From the NCBI GenBank assembly GCA_030789695.1, contig CM061141.1:275411871-275475870 (forward strand): 64,000 bases of DNA, given 5' to 3'. This DNA is from Scilla litardierei. Its lineage: Eukaryota; Streptophyta; Magnoliopsida; Asparagales; Asparagaceae. A model generated the notes under the pieces. It made no database searches, was not told the origin of the DNA, and saw nothing but the letters and a program-made list of their open reading frames with translations. Every line of letters starts with the position of its first letter. Within the stretch, counting starts at the first letter, position 1. Below, in pieces: positions 33,653 through 44,865 of this stretch. A program made the position numbers and the translations under genes.

Positions 33653-36616
33653 TGTCCTTCTTAGCTACATGATCATTTATAAAATGATGTCTCACATCTA
33701 TGTGTTTGGTACGGGAGTGATGTACCGGATTCTTGGAAAGACATATAGCACTTTAGTTATCAACCACGATAGGGCAAGTATCACAATTGACACCATATTC
33801 CTTTAGAGTGTATCTCATCCAAAGAACTTGTGCACATGCAAGACATGCGGTAATATATTCTGCTTCAGTCGTAGACAATGATACCGAGTTTTGTTTCTTG
33901 GAGAACCAATAAACCAGGGAATTTCCTTAAAAATGGCAAGTGCCACTAGTACTCTTTCTATCGGATTTGCATCCGGTAAAGTCGACATCACTATATGAGA
34001 TTAACTTATATGTGCTAGATTTAGCGTAAAGTAACCCATAATCTAGAGAATGATTGAGGTAACAAAAAATTCGTTTAACCGCAATCAAGTGTGACTCCTT
34101 AAGTCTATCGTGATATCTAGCACACAAGTATACGGAAAACATGATATCAGGCCTACTAGCAGTTAAATAGAGTAAGCTACCGATCATACATCGATATAGA
34201 CGAACACTTACAACTTTTTCGTTCTCATCCTTGTGTAGATGGGTTGTCGTACTCATGTGAGTCCTTTTGCTTGAAGACGATTCCATCACGAATCGCTTGA
34301 TAAGCTCCACTGTGTACTTGGTTTGATGTATGAAAGTCCCATCCTTCATTTGTCGAATTTGCAGTCCAAGAAAATAGTTGAGCTCACCCATATGGCTCAT
34401 CTCGAATTCATCCATCATAGACTTAGAAAATTCTTGACACAGATTAAAGTTAGTAGAACCAAAAATAATATCGTCTACATAAACTTGAATTAAGAGGATG
34501 TCATTTTCATAAACCTTAATAAAAAGTGTAGAATCAACTTCACCCATTTTAAAACCTAAATCCAAAAGAAAGGTTTTGATCGATCATACCAAGCTCTAGG
34601 AGCTTGTCTCAACCCATACAACGTTTTTTTAAGTTTGAAAACATGGTTTGGAAATTTTTCATGAATGAAACCGGGTGGTTGAGAAACATAAACTTCTTCA
34701 TTGACAATACCATTTAAAATGCACTTTTAACATCCATTTGAAACAATTTGAAATTCTCATGAGATGGAAAAGATAAAAGCAATCTAATAGCTTCTAATCT
34801 AGCTATGGGGGCAAAGGATTCTTCAAAATCGATACATTCCTCTTGCCGGTAGCCTTGAGCTACTAACCTTTCTTTGTTTCTTGTGATGATCTCATTCTCA
34901 TCGGTCTTGTTCTTGAAGATCCACTTGGTACCAATCACTTGGTGACCACTTGGAAGAGGAACGAGCTCCCAAACTTCATTTCTCTCGAATTACATGAGTT
35001 CTTCTTCCATTGCCACTATCCAAGAGCTATCCTCATGCTTCTTGCATGTTCTTTGGCTCAATGGTAGAGACGAATGCGCAATGAGAGAATTCTTCAATTT
35101 TAGACCTCGTTCGAACACCCACACCAATATCTCCAATAATTTGGTCATGAGGGTGGTTGCGAATTGTTGGGTAAGCTTTGGGAATCCGTACATCACTTGA
35201 AATATCTTCAACAATCTCATTAGTAGTGTTAGTCTCAATAATGGAATCATTAATCTTGACATTACTAAGAGAATCACATATAGCATCTACACTATCATTA
35301 ATATCATGAGGAAAATCAAAATCTTCATAAAACGATACGTGTAGTGATTTCTCGATCGTTGAAGAGGTTTTGTTGTATATCCGGTAGGCTTTGCTACGTG
35401 TGGAATATCCAACAAAAATTCCTTCATCGGATCTTGGCTCAAATTTATCTAAGTTACCAAAGGTGTTTTTTATAAAACATTTTGAACCAAAAACTCAAAA
35501 ATATCTAACTTAAGGCTTTTTTCATAGAATAACTCAAAACAAGTTTTGTTCGTTCGGGAACTCACTAGGATCCAATTGAGCACGTAACATGCCGTGTGCA
35601 CGGCTTCTACCCAAAATTGTAGTCCAAGATGACTATCATGGATCATGGTATGAGCACACTCAATAAGAGTCCTATTCTTTCTCTCTACAACACCATTTTG
35701 TGGTGGTACTCGAGGAAAAGAAAATTTGTGAGTTATCCCGGTGTCATCACAAAACTTCGTAAAAGATTCATTCTCAAATTCTCCTCCATGCTCACTTCGA
35801 ATAGTGATAATGGTGGATACTAAGAAATTTTGAATCTTCTTTGCAAATATGGTAAACTCTTCAAAGGCTTCATTTTTATTAGTTAAAAATGAAACCCAAG
35901 TAAATCTAGAGAAGTCGTCAACGACAACTAATCCATAATGAGCATTACCTAAAGAAGCGGTTCTAGTTGGCCCAAACAAATCTAGATGAAGTAATTCTAG
36001 GGGCCTCTTAGAAGTTATCCCTTCTTTAAGTTTGAAAGATGATTTAGTAAGTTTACCTCTTTGATACGAATCACAAAACTTTTTCTTACTAAAAGCAATT
36101 TTTGGAAAACCTTCGACAAGATCATGCTTAGTTAACTTATTTAAGTGATTAAAATAAACATGACGAAAACGGCGATGCCATAATAGTTGTTCATTTGTAT
36201 TAGCAACTAAGTAATATTCTACGGTTTTAGGCAAGCTCAAATAATAAATATTCTTACGCCTAATACCAGTAAATAAAACATGAGAATCAAAATCAATAAT
36301 TTCACACATACCATCTCCAAAATTAACCTTGTAACCTTTGTCACAAATTTGGCTGATGGAGATAAGATTATGACATAAACCACTAACTAAATATACATTA
36401 GTAATGAGTGGTTTGGAAGGATTACCGACTTTACCTACTCTAATTATGGTACCCTTTTGATTGCCTCCAAAAGTGACCGTTGCACCATCCTTGATGCTAA
36501 TCACTTCGGAGAGTAGTGAGGGATCTTCCGTCATGTGTTTGGAGTAACCACTGTCAAGTATCCATCCTTCCTTTTAGAGCTAATATGACGTTTATTTCTC
36601 TATTTCTTCTTCTTGG
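33653..36616 (-). pseudogene. pol: B3 pol (minus-strand Sirevirus), decayed
   Basis: Integrase is readable at 36534-35470: [35 protein letters not shown] follows ([13 protein letters not shown] at about 34935; [11 protein letters not shown] at about 34480) and then RNase H to SKHIDVRHHF, where the CACTA end cuts it at 33653. There are several stops and frameshifts, for example near 34565-34714 and 34940-35470. The protease Cys of DSGCS reads Tyr, and a Cys of the integrase zinc site also reads Tyr (CDSYQRGK). It is older and more diverged than B1 and B2. Confidence 0.85.
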
Positions 36617-36977
36617 GTACCTAAATGATATACCATAAGCTTATGGTACCCAATTTTTGTTGGGTCCAAGGGGATTAGCCCTTTGGAAGCCAAGTACAAG
36701 TGGACTTCCGCTTCCCAACATAATTACAACTATTTATAAAATCATGGAAATATAAATCAACATAAGCATTCCTATCATTTAAGCTAGTGTTCTTAGGACC
36801 CCCAAATAGTGTATGTTTTGGGAGTCCTTTTTCTAGTTGCATGCACACTAGGTTGATTTCTATGGTGTGTGTGCATCCTAGGATCATGAGTTCTAGCATA
36901 AAAATGAGGAGGAGGATATGCATTAGACATATGAGGATTGTATGCATGCTTAGGAACATGCATGTTGTATGAAACGT
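36617..36977 (-). pseudogene. gag: B3 gag-pol boundary and gag C-terminal end
   Basis: On the minus strand the His/Tyr-rich gag tail leads to CTWLPKG and TAA, exactly where B1 and B2 stop. A 60-nt block ending in 'catttag' then precedes 'GTACCCAAGAAG'. The block contains a GPNKNWVP-like reading in the +1 frame. The 5-bp AACGT at 36973-36977 is repeated at 48746, marking the B2 insertion. Confidence 0.75.
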
Positions 36978-37401
36978 TGTTGAATATTGGACTCCCCGGA
37001 TTTGGTTTTGATGATGAGCAAACATAAATAATCCATGAACTAACAATTTGTGAGTGCAGTATTGGAGATCGTCGCCAAATTCACGAGAACATTCACAGCG
37101 ACATCTCAACACTTCCCAAAGCTCGTATTCATGCCTAAAGCTTCGTTGAAGCTCTTGCGCCGTTTTGGAAGTTATGAAGATTCAATCGAAGCTCTCGAAG
37201 ACCATTTATTAAGGTTTTATTTATAGTCTTTTTAGCTTCGATATATAGAATGTTAAGCCTTGAGTATATCTTACCATTCTAACTTCATAACGCTCATATC
37301 GTAGCTCTAAGATCTTAGTACAAGTTCATTCTAACTTCCTCGAAGCGTCGCGCTTCGATTCGGACTTGTTTATGCATGTTAGTTGGTACAAGAACAAGTA
37401 C

Positions 37402-37917
37402 TGACCGACTAGATGGTGATCTAGTCGGTCAGCAACTCTTCTTGGACCGACTAGTTTGATTTCTTAATTTCTTGGACTTTACTGTTTACAGTTAGTCGGT
37501 CTACGTTGACTCACCGACCGACTAGTTTGTGAACTAGTCGGTCAGTGATGCTTCTTTGACCGACTAGTTGTGACTTACTGTTCATGCTAAATTTCTCCTA
37601 AGCTACTGTTTATCGTTAGTCGGTCTAAGAACGTTTGGTGACCGACTAGTTGACAATCTAGTCGGTCAACTTTTGTTCTTGGACCGACTAAGTCAACTTG
37701 TGTTCAGACTATTTCATTTTGCCTCTTAGTCGGTCTACGTTCACTGACTGACCGACTAGTTGTGAAACTAGTCGGTCAGAAAGTCTTCTTGGACCGACTA
37801 GATTTCTAGGTATGAAATTCTCTTTCTTCTCAGTTTCTCTCTTAGTCGGTCCATGTTGTTTGACTGACCGACTAGTTGATGAACTAGTCGGTCAGTGATT
37901 GTTCTTTGACCGACTAA
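37402..37917 (+). repeat. CTAGTCGGT palindrome array in the B2 5' LTR
   Basis: Five to six modules of paired ACCGACTAG / CTAGTCGGT words end about 55 bp before the TATA box. The 3' LTR copy (47419-47934) has the same modules, with several CCGACT to CTGACT changes that look like methyl-cytosine decay. Confidence 0.93.
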
Positions 37918-37971
37918 TTCTCCCAGATTTCTATCCGTTGGAGAATGACCTAAGTTGTTTTTATGGGACCA

Positions 37972-37979
37972 TATAAATA
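37972..37979 (+). promoter_or_regulatory. TATA box of the B2 5' LTR
   Basis: TATAAATA follows 'tatgggacca'. It is the likely promoter driving the genomic RNA. Confidence 0.7.
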
Positions 37980-38731
37980 CGAACCTAGGTCATTTCTATC
38001 TAGGTTAGAGCTTCCATTCAGAGATTCATTGAGATCAAAAGAGATAGCTATTCTCACTCAAATCAAAAGCTCTCTTCCTCACAAGAAACCCATTCTCTCT
38101 CATTTCTAGATCTAGAATCCATCTAGAGAGAAGCTTGTTCTTGGTGAGCTCTTCAAGCTATTGCTTGATCCAAGTCTCCAAATCATCCCTAGGCACCGAT
38201 TGCTGGTCATTTCCTTGGTGCTAGGTCTTGGTGACTTCATCTTCCTCAAATCCTCCATTTCACCTATTGGGTAAGAAAAACTCAAGGTATATGATTTTGT
38301 GGTAAGTTTGCTTATTTCAATATAACTCATTTATATTGCTTGTTGATTCTCTCGGTTGTGAGAGAAGGTTGTGATCCCGGGTTGTGGGATTCACTATTGC
38401 CGTTGTTGTATGATTTGATCTTGTGAAGGTTGTTCACAAGATATTCATAGTGGAAATCTTGAGTTAGGGTTTCTAACTCAAGTATCCGGAGGGGATCTGG
38501 GTGGTTGGGACGTAGGATCACCGGGAACAAGTCGGGGAGACTTGGGTGGATCCGAACCCATTAACATCATTTGTTTGCATTGTTAATTTTGTTGTTGTCA
38601 TTCAATTTAAGCTTCCGCAAATTGATTTGGTAGTTGTTTGCAATTTAATTTGGAATTATACTCCTTATTATTTTAAAGTACTATTCACCCCCCCTCTAGT
38701 ACTTGTGCAGTAGCTTGTAGGGCATTACATT

Positions 38732-38744
38732 TGGTATCAAAGCC
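38732..38744 (+). promoter_or_regulatory. Primer binding site, initiator tRNA-Met type
   Basis: TGGTATCAAAGCC begins two bases after the 5' LTR and is complementary, with one difference from the usual TGGTATCAGAGC, to the 3' end of tRNA-iMet. It primes minus-strand synthesis. Confidence 0.9.
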
Positions 38745-38756
38745 AGATACTTAGCT

Positions 38757-40997
38757 ATGTCTGCCAACGACAACAAGACCGTGCGTCCACCTTCCAACTA
38801 TGACACCTTCAGGAACCGAGAAGGAGCATCTTCGGTGATGGAAGGACATTCCTCTACGAGGCCTCCGTTCTTCAACGGTACCAACTACGGGTACTGGAAA
38901 TGCCGGATGGAAACCTTCCTCCGGAGTGCATCCTTATGGAGGACTACAATGAAGGAATACATTGAGCCCAAAGAAGAAGACTTTGAGAAATGGACTACCG
39001 CGGAGGTCGCCGCGGAGGTAAGCAATGCCAAGGCAATGAACACCTTGCAATGCGCATTGGAGCCCGAGGACTTCAATAAGATATGCGCATATAAGAGTGC
39101 ATATCAAATTTGGAACTCCCTCCTCATTCTTCATGAAGGGACGAGTAGGGTAAGAGACTCTAAACTCGTAGTCGTAAACAAAGATTACGAAATGTTTCAT
39201 ATGCAACAGGGTGAGAAGATGAAAGAATATTACGCTCGCTTCGTTGACATAATAAACGAGTTAGAGGCCCTCGGCAAGTCCTACACTCAAAAGGAGAAGT
39301 GCTCAAAGCTTATTGAAGGACTTCCCTCTTCTTGGGAAAAACGTACCTTCGCCATCGAGGAAGGTAATGACATGAACAAATATACCGTAGTTCAACTAAT
39401 GGGTACTTTGATGTCATATGAGGTACGCAAAGATAGCAAGGTGAAGTTACAAGAAAAGATGAAGTCCTATTTGAACCAAGATGCGCCTAAGAAAAAGGCG
39501 ATTGCATTCAAGGCGGCTTCATCCACCTCTACCGATGATGAGGACTCGGAAGAAGAAATGGACATGGAATCCATTGCACTCATGGCAAAGAAGTTCAATC
39601 GCTTCTTCCGAAAGGGTAACTTCAAACAAAAATCTAAATTTACTTCTACTAACGCCTCTCCACCTTTGTGCTTTAAATGCAATAAGCCAGGACACATCAA
39701 AGCGGATTGTCCTCAAAACAAGCAAAAGGAGAAGTGGAAGGCGCCGAAGTTCGACAAGTCAAAGAAATACAAAAAGGGGTACAAAAAGGGACTTGTCGGA
39801 GCAACATTCACCGACTTCGAGGATTCCTCAAGCGGAGAGTCGGATGATGAGAAAGTGGAGCAAGCGCACATGTGCTTCATGGCAAGAGAGGAGCATGATC
39901 AAGGATCTTCCTCTTCCGATGATAGCGACGACGAAGGCGATGAGGTAACTATGGATGATCTTAGGGATGCTAACTCTCATTTATGGTCTAAATACACTAA
40001 ATTAGTAAATCGATATACTAAAGTAAAAGATGACCTAGCTAGCATTCAAACCTCGCCTAAGACTATCATCACCAACAACGACACCGTTGTTGAAGAGTTA
40101 AGAAATGAGATTGTTAATCTCAAATCTAAACTTGAACATGTTAGCATTGATGATCCGGAAGAACATAGGATAGCGGATTTAACTTCTCAAAACTCGACTT
40201 TGAGTATTGAGAACGAAAATCTTAAATCTCGTGTTTATGTGCTCACATCGCAAGTATCCACATTAGATACTTCTATGCGTTCTCTCAAAGAGAAATATGA
40301 GAACACATTAGGCCGAATCAATAGATTCAATAAGGGTAAGGACCATTTGGATAAAATCCTAAGTGACTTACTTCCGGCCAATCACCACATTGGTTTGGGG
40401 TATACGATGGGATGTCCATCCAAAGCGGCCACTACTTTTGTTAGGCCAACTTCCGGTGACTCTACGAGTGGTAGCAAACACTCTATTGGTAGTTCATCTA
40501 CCAATGGTGCTTTCACCTCGTCCACACCCTCTTTTGGAAAGAAACCCACTTTGGGTGGACCTCCAAAGAAGGGGCATGCTTATATATACACAAATACCAT
40601 GCCACGTAGGAACACACGTCCTACTCCACCATCTCACACATATGATGATTTCTATGCTACACGTTCATGGGGACGTGCACACCATGTGAGACACCCTCAC
40701 GCACGTGTTCCCACACATGCATATGTTCACCCACCTCATCATATGAATAATTCTCGTCGTGCACCTTTCCATCATGTTCCGTATGCCTATCCACAACATG
40801 CATCACGTAGAAACCAACAACGCATGCATGCACCCAATAGGATGATGGATACCAAAATTTTCACTATTTGGAGCCCAAAGGACACAAGCATGGATGAGAA
40901 ACAAGTATATATGAATGCTTATTTTTCGGATGTTGTGCATAGTAGAAATTATGTGGGGAAGTCAAAGTCCAATTGGACTTGGCTTCCAAAGGTCTAA
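38757..40997 (+). CDS. gag: B2 gag (capsid/nucleocapsid polyprotein, 746 aa)
   Basis: Gag forms the particle and binds the element RNA. The start MSANDNKTVRPPSNYD lies 12 bases after the primer site and is the only early ATG in frame. The capsid-type region (NGTNYGYWKCRME; ALEPEDFNKIC; KMKEYYARFVDIINELE) covers about residues 30-230. An acidic DDEDSEEE linker follows, then a CCHC zinc knuckle (CFKCNKPGHIKADC) near residue 305. Next come a Ser/Asp-rich part, a coiled-coil-like stretch (NEIVNLKSKLEHV; NSTLSIENENLKS) and a His/Arg/Pro-rich tail ending TWLPKV. The long C-terminal extension is typical of Sireviruses. No internal stop is present. The frame closes before protease, unlike the single gag-pol frame common in copia elements. 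Confidence 0.93.
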   Translation: MSANDNKTVRPPSNYDTFRNREGASSVMEGHSSTRPPFFNGTNYGYWKCRMETFLRSASLWRTTMKEYIEPKEEDFEKWTTAEVAAEVSNAKAMNTLQCALEPEDFNKICAYKSAYQIWNSLLILHEGTSRVRDSKLVVVNKDYEMFHMQQGEKMKEYYARFVDIINELEALGKSYTQKEKCSKLIEGLPSSWEKRTFAIEEGNDMNKYTVVQLMGTLMSYEVRKDSKVKLQEKMKSYLNQDAPKKKAIAFKAASSTSTDDEDSEEEMDMESIALMAKKFNRFFRKGNFKQKSKFTSTNASPPLCFKCNKPGHIKADCPQNKQKEKWKAPKFDKSKKYKKGYKKGLVGATFTDFEDSSSGESDDEKVEQAHMCFMAREEHDQGSSSSDDSDDEGDEVTMDDLRDANSHLWSKYTKLVNRYTKVKDDLASIQTSPKTIITNNDTVVEELRNEIVNLKSKLEHVSIDDPEEHRIADLTSQNSTLSIENENLKSRVYVLTSQVSTLDTSMRSLKEKYENTLGRINRFNKGKDHLDKILSDLLPANHHIGLGYTMGCPSKAATTFVRPTSGDSTSGSKHSIGSSSTNGAFTSSTPSFGKKPTLGGPPKKGHAYIYTNTMPRRNTRPTPPSHTYDDFYATRSWGRAHHVRHPHARVPTHAYVHPPHHMNNSRRAPFHHVPYAYPQHASRRNQQRMHAPNRMMDTKIFTIWSPKDTSMDEKQVYMNAYFSDVVHSRNYVGKSKSNWTWLPKV

Positions 40998-41051
40998 CTT
41001 TTGAGGACCCAATGACCTTGGGTACCATGATATGAATGTTTCTATCTTTAG
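40992..41051 (+). promoter_or_regulatory. B2 gag-pol boundary block (60 nt, GT...AG)
   Basis: The block starts GTCTAAC directly after the codon AAG of WLPK, carries the gag stop and three more in-frame stops, and ends in 'tctatctttag' before GTACTCAAGG. Its 60-nt length keeps gag and pol in one frame, so exact removal would give a gag-pol fusion. It looks like a very short GT-AG intron. It could also be a recoding region. Confidence 0.4.
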
Positions 41052-44000
41052 GTACTCAAGGAAAAGAAAAAGAAAAGGAGCAACAAATTTAAATTTAGCT
41101 CCAAAGGGAATTGGATACTCGATAGCGGGTGTTCAAAACACATGACGGGTGACGCTCAATTGCTCTCCGGAGTGGTTCCCATTGCAAATGGAAATCGTGT
41201 CGTATTTGGAGGCAACGAGAGCGGAACCATCGTCGGTGTTGGTAAAGTGGGTAACCCTTCTAAACCCTTAATTAGTGATGTTTATCTAGTTGATGGTTTA
41301 AATCATAATCTTATTTCAATAAACCAACTTTGTGACAAAGGTTACAAAGTTAGTTTTGCGAAAGGATTGTGTCATATTTCAAATGATAATAATAAAATAT
41401 TATTTTCCGGCACACGCCATAAAGATATTTATATTTTGGATCTTCCTAAGTCATATGAACAATGTCTCGTTGCCAACACAAGTGAACAACACTTATGGCA
41501 TCGACGCTTTGGACATGTGAACTTTGGAACACTTTATAAACTTTCGAAATTAAATTCCATTAAAGGTTTTTCGAAGCTCGTTTTTGAAAAGAAAGGTTTT
41601 TGTGATTCTTGTCAACGTGGCAAGCTTCCTAAATCTTCATTTAAAGCTAAGAAAAGCATTTCTATGAAACGGCCACTAGAGCTATTACATCTAGATTTAT
41701 TTGGGCCAACTAGAGTTGCTTCCTTAGGAAATGCAAGATATGGACTAGTCATCGTTGATGATTATTCAAGATTTACATGGGTATTTTTCTTATGTAATAA
41801 AAATGAAGCTTTTGAAACCTTCACAATATTTGTGAAGAAAGTACAAAATCTCATCGGAACCACCATTGTCACTATTCGTAGTGATCATGGGGGTGAATTT
41901 GAGAATGAGTCTTTCTCAAATTTTTGTGATGATCTTGGAATTACTCACACGTTTTCTTTCCCTCGCGCACCTCCTCAAAATGGTGTTGTTGAGAGGAAGA
42001 ATAGAACGCTTGTGGAGTGTGCTCGCACTATGCTCGAAGATAGTCAACTTGGTTATCAATTTTGGGCGGAAGCGGTACACACCGCTTGTTATGTGTTTAA
42101 TAGAATACTTTTGAGGCCCGGCACCAAACAAACTTGCTATGAATTGTTGTTTGGTAGATTGCCTCAAGTTAAACATTTTCGTGTTTTCGGCGCAAAATGT
42201 TTTATTAAAAACACATATGATAATTTGGACAAGTTTGATCCGAGATCGGATGAGGGGATATTTGTTGGGTATTCCTCACGTAGAAAAGCCTACCGGATAT
42301 ACAACAAAAGATCCTCTACGATCGAGGAATCACTTCATGTCTCTTTTAATGAGAATTTTACTACTTCTAGAATTTCAAATGATAATGATTCTATGGATGT
42401 TTTATGTGATTCGTTTGAAAATTCTAAGTCTATTGATTCAATTGATTCTATTGAGACTAACCCGACTAATGAAGTTGTTGAGAATGTGCCTAGTGATCAA
42501 GGTATTCCCAAGCGGCTTCATACCGTTCGCGACCATCCCCATTTGCAAGTCATTGGCAATATTAATGATAGTGTCAAGACGAGATCTCAAGTCCACCACT
42601 TCGCCAATTGTGCCTTTGCCTCATCAATTGAGCCAAAGAATATAGTTGAAGCATGCGAAGATAGTGCTTGGATCCTTGCCATGGAGGAGGAACTCATTCA
42701 ATTCGAGAGGAATGAGGTATGGGAGCTTGTTCCTTTGCCATCGAAGAACCACACCGTCATAGGGACAAAGTGGATCTTCAAGAACAAAACCGACGAAAAT
42801 CAAGTCATCATCCGGAACAAAGCTCGGTTAGTTGCTCAAGGCTATCGTCAAGATGAAGGTATCGATTTCGAAGAATCCTTCGCTCCGGTAGCTAGATTAG
42901 AATCAATTAGACTTTTATTGTCTTATGCATGCCATAAAAATTTTAAGTTATTTCAAATGGATGTTAAAAGTGCATTTTTAAACGGAGATGTTGTTGAGGA
43001 AGTTTACGTTTCTCAACCTCCGGGCTTCATAAATGAAAAATTTCCAAATCATGTTTTTAAACTAAAGAAAGCTCTTTATGATTTGAGACAAGCTCCTCGA
43101 GCTTGGTATGATCGCCTAAAGAATTTTCTTTTGGATTTGAATTTTAAAATGGGCGAAGCCGATTCTACACTTTTTGTTAAGCATGCGAATAATGATATTT
43201 TATTAGTTCAAATTTATGTTGATGATATCATTTTCGGTGCTACTAACTTCACTCTTTGCGAAGAGTTTTCTAATTTTATGAAGGACCAATTTGAGATGAG
43301 CCACATGGGCGAACTCAAATATTTCTTAGGTCTCCAAATTCGCCAATTGAACGATGCAATCTTCATCCACCAAACGAAGTATACGGTGGAGTTGCTTAAG
43401 CGATTTGGAATGGAAAGTGCTTCCGGGAAAAAGACTCCAATGAGCACTACTACGCATCTCGACAAGGATACAGGCAGTAAGGATGTAGACATTCGTCTAT
43501 ATCGAGGTATGATAGGTAGTTTACTTTATCTTACCGCAAGTAGGCCCGATATTATGTTTGCCGTATGCATATGTGCTCGTTATCAGTCTCAACCTAAGGA
43601 GTCTCACTTAGTAGCGGTAAAACGTATTTTCCGTTATCTAAGTTATACACTTGATTTTGGATTACTTTATCCATAATCTAGCACGTATGAGTTAGTCTCA
43701 TACAGTGATGCCGATTATGCGGGATGCAAATCCGACAGGAAAAAGTACTAGTGGCACTTGCCATTTTCTAGGAAATTCTCTTGTCTCTTGGTTTTCCAAG
43801 AAGCAAAATTCAGTATCACTTTCAACCACCAAGGCGGAATATATTGCCGCCGGTGCCGCTTGTGCCCAGGTTCTTTGGATGAGACACACTTTGAAGGATT
43901 TTGGTATTCACTGTGATACTAGCCCTATCATGGTGGATAACCAAAGTGCTATCTGTCTTTCAAAGAATCCGGTGCACCATTCCCGATCAAAACACATAGA

Positions 44001-44166
44001 TGTCCGACACCACTTTTTAGATGATCATGTTGCTAAAAAGGACATCATTTTAATGTACGTTGAAACCCAAAAGCAAATCGCCGATATTTTCACGAAACCC
44101 CTAAAGGAGGACTCCTTTGTGCGGTTGCGTCGAGAATTGGGGATTATGGGTGAATCCGAGATATAG
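41052..44166 (+). pseudogene. pol: B2 pol (protease-integrase-RT-RNase H), two late breaks
   Basis: Protease [10 protein letters not shown] lies at about 41121-41150, integrase zinc site HLWHRRFGH...CDSCQRGK at about 41490-41625, and the integrase core has LHLDLFGP at about 41685, SDHGGEF at about 41880 and VVERKNRT near 41985. RT begins near GTKWIFKNK (42760) with YVDDI at about 43216-43230, then RNase H. The frame is open from the protease to 43673. TAA at 43674-43676, in LYP-stop where B1 reads Lys, and a one-base A-run expansion near 43740 break the RNase H part. Downstream the frame is readable to ESEI-stop at 44166. The RNase H STTEAEY motif reads STTKAEY, changing a conserved acidic residue. 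RT has ALYDLRQ where B1 has ALYGLRQ. Confidence 0.93.
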
Positions 44167-44409
44167 GATTCATATTTCATTCAATTATCTTGCATGCTAT
44201 TATATTTTGCGATATTTCGTTCATGCTAGATTTATTGAATTTTTGGGAATTTTATGTGATATGTTTGAATTTATGATCGAATTCGTATTTCAATGTCGTA
44301 TTTAAGATTTCGACGTTTTATGGGGTAATTTAGATGACTAATGAGAGTGTTAAGATGTTTCATCCACGTGGTTTGTGAAGAGAAATCAATTTTCAATATT
44401 TGGACTCTT

Positions 44410-44794
44410 CTAGTCGGTTTCAGTTCATTTGTCAACCGACTAGATGCTCATCTAGTCGGTCAGCAAGTGAACTCAGACCGACTAGATCATGCTTTTATCT
44501 AACTCCTATCTTTTTCTTTCTTTAGTCGGTCACAGTACATTTACCGACCGACTAGATTGAAAACTAGTCGGTCAGTGAATATACTGTGACCGACTAAATC
44601 TAGCCCTAAAAATCTCCTGTTTGCCTCTGTTTCGACTTAGTCGGTTCAAGCTCATTGACCGACCGACTAGATCGTAATCTAGTCGGTCAGTACTTGAACT
44701 GTGACCGACTAAGTATGTTAGGGCAAATGTGTCTTTTCCAGATCTCGACCGACTTTTATCTCTTTTCATTCGACTAAAACTCTTTCTAGTCGGT
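44410..44794 (+). repeat. CTAGTCGGT palindrome array, B2 internal
   Basis: It has the same words and modules as 7244-7722 of B1, in the same place between pol and ORF3, but is somewhat shorter. Nothing else is seen between the pol stop and this array (44167-44409). Confidence 0.92.
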
Positions 44795-44865
44795 CTCTTT
44801 TAAGCTCCAGCCCGCAAAATCCCAAAACCCCTCCGAGTCTTTTCAACATTCTCCCCCTTCGCCTT

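Larger units (their letters stand above)
36978..38729 (+). repeat. 5' LTR of B2
   Basis: It runs TGTTGAATATTGG to GGGCATTACA. The palindrome array (37402-37917), TATA box and a transcribed part follow the same order as in B1. Confidence 0.95.

Noticed and set aside
38112..38530. Minus-strand open frames in the B2 5' LTR, repeated at 48129-48547
   Set aside because: They recur only because the LTR is duplicated. There is no protein motif, and they are antisense to the transcribed LTR.
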